Shown here: positions 26,928 to 35,022 of the stretch, piece after piece
How the letters are laid out: each line of letters starts with the position of its first letter
Position numbering within the stretch: position 1 is the first letter of the stretch
NCBI RefSeq assembly: GCF_048820975.1
Contig: NZ_JBMEUF010000001.1
Coordinates: 2,604,001 to 2,668,000 of the forward strand
Source of the DNA: Glaciecola sp048820975
GTDB taxonomy: Bacteria; Pseudomonadota; Gammaproteobacteria; Enterobacterales; Alteromonadaceae
Length of the DNA: 64,000 bases
Direction of reading: 5' to 3'
Translations under genes and position numbers: made by a program
The notes under the pieces: model-generated
What the model saw: only the letters and a program-made list of their open reading frames with translations
What the model was told of the DNA's origin: nothing
Database searches by the model: none

Positions 26928-27116
26928 ATGTTTATTTTTCTTTTTGTGGTGTCTTGCTTAGTCTTTATTACCACTATTACATGGTTAAGCTACCAATTAA
27001 GCAAAACGAAGAAGCGAAGCCCTGTGAGGTGCGCCATAATTGGATTTATACTTGCGTTTTTTCCTCCCTTCGCATTAGGATACATTGTATATTTAGCATT
27101 TGCTGACAACCCATAA
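26928..27116 (+). CDS. Small two-helix membrane protein upstream of pqiA
   Basis: A 62-residue open frame encoding two hydrophobic helices (FIFLFVVSCLVFITTITWL and IGFILAFFPPFALGYIVYLAF) separated by a basic loop (KTKKRSPVR). An AAGGGAA Shine-Dalgarno precedes the ATG by the right distance, and the stop is 18 nt before the first pqiA-like gene, so it is probably translated in that operon. No family is recognised. It could be an accessory of the Pqi envelope system, but that is context only. Confidence 0.6.
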   Translation: MFIFLFVVSCLVFITTITWLSYQLSKTKKRSPVRCAIIGFILAFFPPFALGYIVYLAFADNP

Positions 27117-27134
27117 TTTAGTAGAGTCACTGCG

Positions 27135-27752
27135 GTGAAATTAAGCCAACAACATGCTTGCCACGAATGCGATTTGTTAATGGCCTTGCCCGAGAAATTA
27201 TCACCTAAACAAGCCTTAGTTTGCCCAAGGTGTAAATCAGTGCAATATACCCATTACCCCAACGCTCTTGAGCATGCTTTATCGTTTAGTATAAGCGCCA
27301 TAATATTACTCATTATCGCTAGCATGTTCCCCTTCCTGTCATTTGACTCACAAGGCTATATTCGCACCATTAATTTGCTACAAACTCCTTATGAGCTATA
27401 TCAACAGGGCTTTGTTTTACTTAGCTTTTTAGTATTCGCATTTGTGGTATTGCTGCCTTTTTTATATTTAGCGTGTGTACTGGCGTTATTGCTGCCTATT
27501 CGCCTTCAAAAAATGCCCTTAGCCCCAGTGCAACTAGGTAAAGCAATCAGTTATTTTTTGCCTTGGAGCATGGCTGAGGTATTCATAGTGGGGGTATTAG
27601 TTGCCCTAATTAAGGCAAGTGAAGCCGCCGATATTATATTTGAGGGCGCTTTTTGGGCCTACTTGGCTTTTGTGGTGTTTTTTGTCGCTACAGCAAATGT
27701 ACTAAGTAAACAACAACTATGGGCGTGGATAGATAATGCAAAACCAAGGTAA
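27135..27752 (+). CDS. PqiA-like protein, first half (LetA-type)
   Basis: A 205-residue inner-membrane protein equal to one half of E. coli PqiA. It has an N-terminal zinc ribbon (HACHECDLL and CPRCKSVQY) followed by four predicted transmembrane helices. PqiA works with the PqiB MCE tunnel and the PqiC lipoprotein in lipid movement between inner and outer membranes. The start is GTG at 27135 with a poor Shine-Dalgarno. The 3' end overlaps the second pqiA-like gene by 17 nt. In E. coli the two halves are a single protein of about 417 residues, so this is a split (or never fused) version. Confidence 0.85.
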   Translation: MKLSQQHACHECDLLMALPEKLSPKQALVCPRCKSVQYTHYPNALEHALSFSISAIILLIIASMFPFLSFDSQGYIRTINLLQTPYELYQQGFVLLSFLVFAFVVLLPFLYLACVLALLLPIRLQKMPLAPVQLGKAISYFLPWSMAEVFIVGVLVALIKASEAADIIFEGAFWAYLAFVVFFVATANVLSKQQLWAWIDNAKPR

Positions 27753-28365
27753 GCATTTTCCGCGTTGCACTGCGGCCCATGAAGGCTTAGTGAGTTGCCA
27801 TGTATGTCATAAACTGGCACCCGTTAAGCAAAAAACGTGTGATCGTTGCCACACGCCACTGCATGTAAGAACGCCGAATAGTATTCAGTACACGCTCGCC
27901 TTTTTAGTTACCGCCATGATATTTTACATTCCGGCAAATTTGTATCCTATTATGAATACAAGTTTGCTCGGCGAATTAACCGAAAGCACCATTATTGGAG
28001 GTGTTCTGTTATTTATTGAGCACGATTCCTATTTTATAGCCGCAATAATTTTTACTGCCAGTGTGCTTATTCCCATCGCTAAAATGCTCATTCTCATTTG
28101 GTTATGTTACGCCACATCAAGCGCCTCACATTTAAGTGGCTCTGAACTCACGCGTTTATATCGCGTAACAGAATTTATAGGTAAATGGTCAATGATTGAT
28201 ATATTTGTAGTAGCGATACTAGTTGCGCTTGTACAGGTTACTGGCATTATGAGTATTACGCCTGGCCTTGCCGCACGCGCCTTTGCACTAGTGGTAATAT
28301 TAACAATGCTTGCAGCAACAAAACTTGACGTGCGTTTAATTTGGGATAAACAATTACAAACATGA
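27736..28365 (+). CDS. PqiA-like protein, second half (LetA-type)
   Basis: A 209-residue counterpart of the C-terminal half of PqiA. A second zinc ribbon (LVSCHVCHKL and CDRCHTPLH) precedes the conserved SIQYTLAFLVTAMIFYIPAN and LYPIMNT segments and further transmembrane helices. It overlaps the first half by 17 nt in a different frame and the PqiB gene by 4 nt (ATGA). It should combine with the first-half protein in the inner membrane. The conserved second-half motifs are intact, so neither half looks decayed. Confidence 0.87.
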   Translation: MQNQGKHFPRCTAAHEGLVSCHVCHKLAPVKQKTCDRCHTPLHVRTPNSIQYTLAFLVTAMIFYIPANLYPIMNTSLLGELTESTIIGGVLLFIEHDSYFIAAIIFTASVLIPIAKMLILIWLCYATSSASHLSGSELTRLYRVTEFIGKWSMIDIFVVAILVALVQVTGIMSITPGLAARAFALVVILTMLAATKLDVRLIWDKQLQT

Positions 28366-29978
28366 ATACCACTAACGAAAATTCACAAGCCTTAGTTCGC
28401 AGTAAATCAAGAGTATCTGCGATTTGGATTTTGCCTCTTATTGCTGCCTTAATTGGTATAGGCATGGTGTACGAGCAATGGCGAAACCAAGGCATTATGA
28501 TTGCCATTACCTATGATAACGCAGAAGGCTTAGAAGCGAAGAAGACCAAAGTAAAATACCGCAACGTGGATATTGGTACGGTCACCAATATAAGCTTTAC
28601 CGAAGATGGTAATTCAGTAAAAGTGGGCGTTGAAATAGACCGCAACATGCAGCAATTTTTGCGCACCGATACGCAGTTTTGGGTAGTTAGGCCTCGCATT
28701 GGTTCCCAAGGCATAAGTGGCTTTGGCACATTGCTTTCAGGTGCGTACATTAACTTGGAGCCTGGCACATCAAATGAATACGCTGAGCTGTTTTCTGGCT
28801 TAAATACACCACCACTGTCATCGCCCTCTAACGATGGCTTAAAATTGCGTTTAGAGTCTGCAGGAGGAAAATCTCTACGAGAAGGCAACCCTGTTATATA
28901 CCGAGGTTTTGAAGTAGGCGTAATAGAATCTACCGATTTTGATATTTCAACACGCCAAGTAAGCTACGACGTATTCATACGTGCCCCATATGACGCCTTA
29001 GTTACTAGCAATACTTTTTTCTGGAACTCGGGAGGTTTGTCGGTTTCTGCTAACACTAAGGGATTAAAAGTCGATTTTGCTTCACTTGAATCATTTTTGT
29101 CAGGCGGTGTGCAATTTGATGTACCTGAGGATTTACCCTTGGGAGAAAAAGTAACGCAAACCCGCGCATTCAAATTATATCCTTCGCAAAGCAGTATTAC
29201 AGAAGATCGCGAATATGAGTACATAGAGTATGTAATATTGGTAGACGATACCGTAGGCGGCTTAGAAATTGGTGCTCCCGTAGAATATAGAGGCATTAGA
29301 ATAGGCCGCGTTCATCGCCCCTATTTAGGCTTTCACCAAGTTAATTTGATTGACCCAAAGGAAAAACGTATACCCGTAGTGATTCACGTGGAACCAAGCC
29401 GTATTACACAAAATAGTAACTATGGAAAAGAATGGTTTGAAAAACAGTTCACCCAATGGATTAGAGAAGGCTTAGCCGCGCAGCTAGAAACAGCAAACTA
29501 CTTAACTGGCTCGTTAAAAGTAAGCTTAAATCTACATAGCGAAATTCCTGATGAACTCGAATACTTCGGTGATTACATGGTCATTCCATTAGCTCAAGGT
29601 GGATTTGCTAGCTTAATGAGTAAAACCGAAGCACTTTTAAGTAAGCTCAATAGCTTACCTGTTGAGAATTTGCTAAGTGACGCAAATACGGCGGTTAACT
29701 CAATGAACACGGCAATATTAAATGCTAATGAAAGCATATTGGGCGTGCAGTCTTTAGTGAGTTCAGTAGAACAAACCCTAGTTGAAACACGTAAAACGAT
29801 GCAAGGCCTGCAAAGTGATTCACCTATTTACATGAAATTAGAAAGCAACTTGCAAGAATTAGAGCGCTCACTGAACTTGATGCAGCCCTTGTTGCAAGAA
29901 ATACGAAATAAACCTAGCACACTCATATTTAGTGATACGCCACCTGCCGATGTAGAACCAAAAGGGAAAGCACAATAA
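28362..29978 (+). CDS. pqiB: PqiB-like MCE family intermembrane transport protein
   Basis: A 538-residue MCE-domain protein close to the length of E. coli PqiB. One N-terminal transmembrane helix (VSAIWILPLIAALIGIGMVY) is followed by three MlaD/MCE domains (starts near ITYDNAEGLEAKKTKVKYR, LRLESAGGKSLREGNPVIYR and VILVDDTVGGLEIGAPVEYR) and a long C-terminal helix (about 425-520) that in PqiB forms the needle. It spans the periplasm and carries lipids. Its start overlaps pqiA2 by ATGA, and its stop overlaps the pqiC-like start (TAATG). Confidence 0.93.
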   Translation: MNTTNENSQALVRSKSRVSAIWILPLIAALIGIGMVYEQWRNQGIMIAITYDNAEGLEAKKTKVKYRNVDIGTVTNISFTEDGNSVKVGVEIDRNMQQFLRTDTQFWVVRPRIGSQGISGFGTLLSGAYINLEPGTSNEYAELFSGLNTPPLSSPSNDGLKLRLESAGGKSLREGNPVIYRGFEVGVIESTDFDISTRQVSYDVFIRAPYDALVTSNTFFWNSGGLSVSANTKGLKVDFASLESFLSGGVQFDVPEDLPLGEKVTQTRAFKLYPSQSSITEDREYEYIEYVILVDDTVGGLEIGAPVEYRGIRIGRVHRPYLGFHQVNLIDPKEKRIPVVIHVEPSRITQNSNYGKEWFEKQFTQWIREGLAAQLETANYLTGSLKVSLNLHSEIPDELEYFGDYMVIPLAQGGFASLMSKTEALLSKLNSLPVENLLSDANTAVNSMNTAILNANESILGVQSLVSSVEQTLVETRKTMQGLQSDSPIYMKLESNLQELERSLNLMQPLLQEIRNKPSTLIFSDTPPADVEPKGKAQ

Positions 29979-30532
29979 TGATAAAGAATATTTTGCTAAT
30001 TGTACTAAGCGCAACAATTATGGGTGGCTGCGTTAACTTAGATAAGCCCCCTAGTGCAAAACATTACATTTTAGACGCAAACCCAAGCACTTTTGCCAAT
30101 GAGGGTAAAAGCACTAATGTAAAAGTATTACCCATTCGAATACCTACTTATTTAAACCAAGCCAACTTGGTTTTAAAGTTAGATGATCATCAAATACAAA
30201 TTAGTAACTATCACTTTTGGGCTGACGACTTACGCCAAAGTATTCAGCGCGTGATGATTAAACAACTTAATATGCCTGACAGTGAATATAGCTTTGGTGA
30301 AAAGTGTAGAAGCTGCAAGCAAATTGGTATTCATATTGACCACTACTATCCATCACAAAGTGGGGAAGTTTATCTTTCAGGTACCTACACCATTACTGAA
30401 TATAACGAGTCGCAAACGCAGCACGCTTTTAGTTATTCACTGCCGCTGGAAAAGGGCGGCTTTGATGAATCAGTTAAAGGCATGCGTAGCTTATTAAATG
30501 AGTTAGCAGCGAATATTATTTCAAATATGTAA
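29978..30532 (+). CDS. pqiC: PqiC-like outer-membrane lipoprotein (ABC-type transport auxiliary)
   Basis: A 184-residue lipoprotein: the signal ends at MGGC with acylated Cys18. The mature part resembles the PqiC/ABC-transport-auxiliary (LptE-like) fold, with KHYILDA near the N-terminus and IPTYLNQANLVLKL as the conserved strand pair. It is thought to receive the PqiB needle at the outer membrane. It starts inside the pqiB stop (TAATG) and is the last gene of the operon. It contains a CRSC pair not diagnostic of function. Confidence 0.87.
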   Translation: MIKNILLIVLSATIMGGCVNLDKPPSAKHYILDANPSTFANEGKSTNVKVLPIRIPTYLNQANLVLKLDDHQIQISNYHFWADDLRQSIQRVMIKQLNMPDSEYSFGEKCRSCKQIGIHIDHYYPSQSGEVYLSGTYTITEYNESQTQHAFSYSLPLEKGGFDESVKGMRSLLNELAANIISNM

Positions 30533-30582
30533 ATATGGTTTGAGCATGTGCAAGTGGGCGTGTGAAAGCGGGTAATTCGAAT

Positions 30583-31062
30583 TTATTTGCAGTCGTATTT
30601 TGCCGCAAGCACATAACGCTGGGCAGGCAAGCTGGGGTAGTCAGGCGAATAAACGGTAACTTTATGCTTATGTTTCAGAATGTTGAGTGATTCACATTTA
30701 AGACGAATACTTGCATCACCTTCAAGCAGCAAGCTTAAATGCTCTTGCACTGCCGCGTCATCTGCAAACAAGTGTGCAAAATAAAGCGCACTTCGGCTTT
30801 TCAAATCATCGTCTTTTAGGTTTTTTAACATGGTTAGCATGCTTGCTTTTTGCTGCGGATCAGATGCAATCATGTTTTTCGCATAAGCATCTATTTTATT
30901 AGTTTTAAGAAAAGATTCTTCACTACTTTGGGAATAACCCGACACCAAACTTAAGCCGGTGAATAACCAAGCATTAAAAGGCAACACAAACCGATGAACA
31001 AATATGAGTATGGCGCAAAGCGCAAAAGTAAGCATACTTAGGCGCCCAAATAATTTGAACAT
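30583..31062 (-). CDS. Hypothetical membrane-anchored protein
   Basis: A 159-residue protein not recognised as a known family. One N-terminal transmembrane helix (LSMLTFALCAILIFVHRFVL) is followed by a largely helical extracytoplasmic or soluble part rich in Lys, Asp and Ser (KASMLTMLKNLKDDDLKSRS). It is convergent with pqiC and downstream of the small membrane protein at 31078 on the same strand (15-nt gap), so the two may be cotranscribed. No catalytic motif is seen. Confidence 0.65.
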   Translation of the reverse strand: MFKLFGRLSMLTFALCAILIFVHRFVLPFNAWLFTGLSLVSGYSQSSEESFLKTNKIDAYAKNMIASDPQQKASMLTMLKNLKDDDLKSRSALYFAHLFADDAAVQEHLSLLLEGDASIRLKCESLNILKHKHKVTVYSPDYPSLPAQRYVLAAKYDCK

Positions 31063-31077
31063 TAATAAGCCTTGGGC

Positions 31078-31353
31078 TTATCTTTGCCAGCTAGAACCAC
31101 GCATATTATGCGCTTCTGCTTGAAGTGCTTTTACTCTACTTAAAATATTAAATGTTCCGCCAATAGCAAAAAGAACAATAGGTAAGAAATAGAAAGACAG
31201 TTTGATTGCCATTACTTCGGTTTCATTAACCGCACCTGAAGTATCTAAAGGCCATATTCCCGTTAATTTGACTATTGCATTTAAGGCGGCTAAAAAATAA
31301 AAAACATAAGCAATTTTTTTTCGAGAGTTGGCTTGCTTTCGCGCTTTGAACAC
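31078..31353 (-). CDS. Hypothetical two-helix membrane protein
   Basis: A 91-residue protein with a basic N-terminus (KARKQANSRKK) and two hydrophobic helices (IAYVFYFLAALNAIVKLTGI and LSFYFLPIVLFAIGGTFNIL). No recognised family. It is followed by the 159-residue membrane-anchored protein 15 nt downstream. It is probably an inner-membrane protein; its function is unknown. Confidence 0.62.
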   Translation of the reverse strand: MFKARKQANSRKKIAYVFYFLAALNAIVKLTGIWPLDTSGAVNETEVMAIKLSFYFLPIVLFAIGGTFNILSRVKALQAEAHNMRGSSWQR

Positions 31354-31509
31354 AGCTCGTCCTTATTATAAAAAGTGGGTAGTACATGTGTGATTACACA
31401 GATTCAAATTAGTTCAAAATTTATTCGAATTAATTCAATATAGAGATGCGCTCAGCAATTATTTACTGAGCGGGCGTAATACAATTCGCGATACTAAAAG
31501 CGATTGCGC

Positions 31510-31812
31510 CTATTTGCCGTCAGTTTGTGGTTTTTCCTCTGGCTTAGTTTCAGGTTTTGGAGGAATAACCTTCTGATTCTCTAACGCTTCTTTTTGCTTA
31601 CTCTTTTTGTAGTTTTTCAAATCTTCTTTGTAATCATCAATCGTAACCGCTTCGCCGCGTAAACAGGTATCGCGCTGTTCATCTATATATTGGTCACACC
31701 TAACCATACGCTTTTGCTGTTCGGTTCTAGGGCCTGTTTGCGGCGTCATGCATCCACTTATGAATATTGCAGAGATGCAAGCTAAGGGAAGGGCGCGTGT
31801 TAGTAGTTTCAT
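31510..31812 (-). CDS. Hypothetical small lipoprotein
   Basis: A 100-residue lipoprotein: the signal ends at FISGC (Cys21). The mature part has two further cysteines (MVRCDQYIDEQRDTCLRG), which may form a disulfide, and then a Lys/Glu/Pro-rich tail (KPETKPEEKPQTDGK) that looks like a flexible linker. No family is recognised. It lies in the same direction as the two small membrane proteins downstream, 156 nt away, without obvious coupling. Confidence 0.65.
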   Translation of the reverse strand: MKLLTRALPLACISAIFISGCMTPQTGPRTEQQKRMVRCDQYIDEQRDTCLRGEAVTIDDYKEDLKNYKKSKQKEALENQKVIPPKPETKPEEKPQTDGK

Positions 31813-31983
31813 AAAGACCTAAGTAGTTAAATTATAAGTTCATTGTTATTTATAACACTTAAGCGGGTAAAAGTTCACTCTAGTGAGCTTAAAACTGCTA
31901 TTTAGTACTTATTTGGCTATTCGCAAAATCATGCCGGTGTGAGCAGATTTGACGGGCAGTTACGAGGCAGTTTCTTGCCCGCC

Positions 31984-32003
31984 ACCACCGCGCAGGCGGT
32001 GGT
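31984..32003. repeat. GC-rich inverted repeat
   Basis: ACCACCGC (31984-31991) and GCGGTGGT (31996-32003) are perfect complements across a 4-nt GCAG loop. There is no T-run, so a terminator is unlikely. It resembles a REP/palindromic-unit type element, but no second copy is recognised in the window. Confidence 0.55.
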
Positions 32004-32040
32004 CTGCTAAGAGGCAGATAGCGGACGGATCTATTTCCGT

Positions 32041-32088
32041 CGTTCACTTCTAGTTTTGCCTGGTCGTTCACTTCTAGTTTTGCCTGAT
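32041..32088. repeat. 24-bp direct tandem repeat, two copies
   Basis: CGTTCACTTCTAGTTTTGCC begins at 32041 and again at 32065, so the period is 24 bp. The copies are identical over at least 22 bp. They sit in the intergenic region upstream of the lipoprotein at 31510 and downstream of the secreted peptidase gene. Confidence 0.75.
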
Positions 32089-32191
32089 TGCTGACGAAAG
32101 CTATTGTTGAATTTACCAAAGTCACATTTTTAGGAGCAGTGTAAAAAAAAGCACACTATGAGGCTCGAATAATTTTTACTTTACGCCTGTT

Positions 32192-33934
32192 TTACTCAAC
32201 TTCAAGCCCATTATTTTGCTCAAACCTCATGTAAGGTAATACTTTAGGCACAGAACGTAAACACTTGACCTCGGCAACCTTCACGTTCTCCTGACTATGT
32301 AATTCGATCAACCCGCTTTCCTGGCATTTTAAGCGGAAAGAGTTGTAAGCTGCTATACCATCTTTGAATATATCCAAACCATCGACAAATTGTATGTTTT
32401 TTGGCTTTCCAAAATGCTTACAGCCATCCAAAGAATATGTTTCAATGTAGTCATCATAACTACTGAAACTAACTCCGTTGCAATGCATCTGCATAAGTTT
32501 GACCATAATTTCTTTTCCCCAATGCCTAATAACCGCCAATGGGTAGTCACGAGATTGAGTGACATTTACCGATGAATTGTCAAACCAAGACGAAACGGTA
32601 GAAAAATTATCTATGTCAGTTTGAGTGCTGAAGTATTCAAAAGAATTCGAAAGAGCGTTTGATTTTGTTAACTCAGACAATGAGTCGAAATAGTCCTGTT
32701 GATCGTAGCTTCTGTCTTGATTATTTTTGTCAAAGATTTTTCTCCAAACATCAAAGATGGATTGAGAAGAATTAGTAGCTTTGACTGCCATGTCGCTTGC
32801 CAAAGCCATGGTTGCACCACACGTATAATAATTACGATACTTCCAAAGTTCGGCAGACTGCGTTAGCGACTCTTTCCCCTTATTCAATAAACAGCTGTTA
32901 GCGGCATCTTCAAATTTTTCTATCATCTGATTATTATCGATAAAACCGAACTCTCTCATCGCGAAGTTGGCAAAAGCATCTGCCCCGCCTTCATGCATCC
33001 AAGAATGTTCGTTATCTTGAAATGAAAACATTTGTCCATTCCAAAAGTGAGCGGCTTCATGAGCCAAAAAGTGGAACAACTTATTGAATTGTTCTTCACT
33101 TTGCCTCTCCCAGCGCTTACCGTTAATTGTGAGTTGCACCAATCCATCTAGCGTTCCACCACTATAGTTTGAATAGTCTCCCTCTATATTGTCATAGTTG
33201 AAAAAAACCACGGGCGTGAACGTCAACTTTTGACCCGTTCTTTCTTGATAGTAATCAAATAACTTAGGGAAGTATTCCTGAGTTTTATTCCATGCCCACT
33301 TGGGCAACTTAGGGTCAACAATTGCGATTAAATTATCTGTTTTGATCGGTGAGATGTTGCCAAAGTAGATGTAAGTTCCGTTACCTTCTAGACTCCATTG
33401 TGCTTCGTCTTTATGACTGTTGCCGAGAAACACTATATTTTGGTTTGGTGAATAAAAATGAAACTGAGTGCCGCTAAACGACATCCCAATAGGGCTTATA
33501 TTTTTATCCTCAATTATATTAGCGCTTAGTGCAAGGTGGTTGGTGTATAGGAGGACGCTACCGTCGCTATACCGCAAATTATGTGTATAGTCTTTTTGTA
33601 TAAAATCGTAAAAAGAAGCAAATGTCAGTTCAAAGGTTTTAAACGCACTTCCGTCGACACTTCTTATCAATAAGACTTCGCCCGCCATATCCCATTTAAA
33701 CTTGCTTCCATCTATTTGATAAAGCTTTCGACGGTCGAAATTACTAGAACGACCGAAGGCAACATGGTCAGTAGCTAAAGGCAATTTGTAAGTTACTTTC
33801 CAAGTGTCAGATTTGTGTTGACGCTCTACATGGATGTGCAACTTGTAATCAATATCTTCTGCAAAACATTGGCTTGTAAACACTAGTAGCGTAAAAAGCA
33901 TCACCCAAAGCAATGCGTTAACTCCATTTACCAT
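32192..33934 (-). CDS. Secreted gluzincin (M1/M61-like) metallopeptidase
   Basis: A 580-residue secreted protein with a signal peptide to about residue 25 (LLVFTSQCFAE). The zinc site HEAAH is at residues 292-296, and the third ligand Glu315 (SWMHEGGAD) is at the exact gluzincin spacing of 18 residues, as in M1 and M61 peptidases. The M1 exopeptidase motif GxMEN is absent and the N-terminal domain is unlike aminopeptidase N, so specificity may differ. It has no close neighbour on its strand. It may be a horizontally acquired or divergent secreted peptidase; the activity call rests on the zinc motif. Confidence 0.75.
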   Translation of the reverse strand: MVNGVNALLWVMLFTLLVFTSQCFAEDIDYKLHIHVERQHKSDTWKVTYKLPLATDHVAFGRSSNFDRRKLYQIDGSKFKWDMAGEVLLIRSVDGSAFKTFELTFASFYDFIQKDYTHNLRYSDGSVLLYTNHLALSANIIEDKNISPIGMSFSGTQFHFYSPNQNIVFLGNSHKDEAQWSLEGNGTYIYFGNISPIKTDNLIAIVDPKLPKWAWNKTQEYFPKLFDYYQERTGQKLTFTPVVFFNYDNIEGDYSNYSGGTLDGLVQLTINGKRWERQSEEQFNKLFHFLAHEAAHFWNGQMFSFQDNEHSWMHEGGADAFANFAMREFGFIDNNQMIEKFEDAANSCLLNKGKESLTQSAELWKYRNYYTCGATMALASDMAVKATNSSQSIFDVWRKIFDKNNQDRSYDQQDYFDSLSELTKSNALSNSFEYFSTQTDIDNFSTVSSWFDNSSVNVTQSRDYPLAVIRHWGKEIMVKLMQMHCNGVSFSSYDDYIETYSLDGCKHFGKPKNIQFVDGLDIFKDGIAAYNSFRLKCQESGLIELHSQENVKVAEVKCLRSVPKVLPYMRFEQNNGLEVE

Positions 33935-34310
33935 TGATTCTAATCCGTTACTTTTAAAAATACAGTCAAAACAATATAGGAATATACTGTTAATTCCAAG
34001 CGCTGCATTAATATGGACTACCTAGACTTAGCTAGACAGTCTGTTGCCCCAACTATGCGACTCTTCGAAGTTAGCAGGTGAAACATCGGATGTAAGCGAA
34101 TCGCGTTATTTTCAAATTGTGGTGTCACAGAGTTTGCAAATTCATCTCTAAAACGTTTTGACATCGCTATGACCGCAATTGGATGTTTGCTGATACACAT
34201 CGCGCATCCCAATGACCAATACAACTCTCACACTATCAACATTGAATAAGCAATTAAAGTCGAGTACTATTATGCGCATACTTTATGCGCAATAGTTAAG
34301 TAGTAGAATT
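33935..34310. other. Intergenic region carrying the ccdAB operator
   Basis: This 376-nt spacer lies between the divergent peptidase and ccdA genes. The ccdA-proximal end holds the palindromic operator at 34266-34296. A 68-codon minus-strand frame at 34018-34224 has no recognisable family and no Shine-Dalgarno evidence, and is not called. Confidence 0.5.
34266..34296. promoter_or_regulatory. Palindromic operator of the ccdAB operon
   Basis: The arms ACTATTATGCGCATA (34266-34280) and TATGCGCAATAGT (34284-34296) are near-perfect inverted repeats around a CTT centre, with a one-base indel in the outer part. The site ends 14 nt before the ccdA ATG, as expected for autoregulation by a CcdA-CcdB complex. 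Confidence 0.65.
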
Positions 34311-34541
34311 ATGTCTCAAAAATCTGCATGTAATACGACAATCAACAGTGACTTACTGAAAACTGCCAAAGCTCTGAATATTAAACTTTCTGTAGTTTTT
34401 GAATCGGCTTTGGAAAAAGAAGTCGCGGTTAGAAAACAAGCTCTATGGATGAAAGAGAATAAGTCAGCAATTGAACTTCACAACCAAGAGATCCTTAAAC
34501 AGGGAACTTTTTCCGAGTCTATTGGGCAACTAGATGATTGA
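34311..34541 (+). CDS. ccdA: CcdA-type antitoxin
   Basis: A 76-residue antitoxin of the CcdA family (72 residues in F plasmid). The N-terminus is the ribbon-helix-helix DNA-binding part (TTINSDLLKTAKALNIKLS), followed by FESALEKEVAVRKQALW and the C-terminal toxin-neutralising tail (ESIGQLDD). It binds and neutralises the gyrase poison CcdB and represses its own operon through the palindrome upstream. Its last codons overlap the ccdB start by 8 nt. Confidence 0.85.
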   Translation: MSQKSACNTTINSDLLKTAKALNIKLSVVFESALEKEVAVRKQALWMKENKSAIELHNQEILKQGTFSESIGQLDD

Positions 34542-34827
34542 GCAATTTCACCTGTATAACTACTCTTCCCAATTGGTTGTTGTTTTGACTAACACCATTT
34601 TTAATGATGTAGAATCCATATTAGTAGCTCCCTTAAAGAAGAACAGTAGGACCTTAATTCGTAACCTTCAAATACCATGTGTTTTAGAAGGTGAGGAGTA
34701 TTATGTAGACCTCCTTGATATAGCAACCGTATCGCAGAAAAGCCTAAAAACGAGCAAGTTTTCCCAAATTACTCAAAAGCGACAAGACATAAAATACGGT
34801 CTTGATCTGCTTATTGATGGGTTTTAG
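34534..34827 (+). CDS. ccdB: CcdB-type gyrase-poison toxin
   Basis: A 97-residue toxin of the CcdB family (101 residues in F plasmid). It has the conserved opening strand FHLYNYSSQ, the VLTNTIFND/ILVAPL middle, and a C-terminus (DIKYGLDLLIDGF) aligned with the DIKNAINLMFWGI end of F CcdB. The Trp of the F toxin's gyrase-contacting tail (WGI) is an Asp (DGF) here, so toxicity towards gyrase needs testing. It overlaps ccdA by 8 nt. In a chromosome such a pair usually stabilises a mobile or accessory region. Confidence 0.82.
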   Translation: MIEQFHLYNYSSQLVVVLTNTIFNDVESILVAPLKKNSRTLIRNLQIPCVLEGEEYYVDLLDIATVSQKSLKTSKFSQITQKRQDIKYGLDLLIDGF

Positions 34828-34960
34828 CTAATTCGTAACGTGATGTTACCAGCTCACTGTAATGGCTGAGAAAATGGCCTATGAAAGCGATAAGTTATAA
34901 AGTTTATAAGCCGGCAATTTTACTGGATACCAAAACCTAGTCAGCTTGACTTTGAATGTA

Positions 34961-34996
34961 AAAAAAAGCCCAACGCAATAGCGTCAGGCCTTTTAC
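34961..34996 (-). terminator. Intrinsic terminator of the beta-propeller lipoprotein gene
   Basis: Read on the minus strand: AAAAGGCCTGACGC, loop TATT, GCGTTGGGCTTTTTTT. The stem is mostly paired and the T-run follows it. It lies 27 nt beyond the stop of the minus-strand gene at 35023. Confidence 0.75.
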
Positions 34997-35022
34997 TCAT
35001 CATAACAATGTGAGTTTTCGTC

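Larger units (their letters stand above)
31813..32191. other. Intergenic region with a GC-rich hairpin and repeats
   Basis: This 379-nt stretch has no convincing gene; a 75-codon frame at 31898-32125 merely crosses the repeats. It contains a GC-rich inverted repeat (31984-32003) and a two-copy 24-bp direct repeat (32041-32088), both unlike the AT-rich surroundings. It marks the left edge of an accessory-looking region. Confidence 0.6.

Noticed and set aside
31898..32125. 75-codon minus-strand frame across the repeats
   Set aside because: Much of the frame is repeat sequence (including two copies of QAKLEVND), with no start signal or homology.
34018..34224. 68-codon minus-strand frame upstream of ccdA
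   Set aside because: No Shine-Dalgarno, no recognisable motif, and it lies in the divergent regulatory region.
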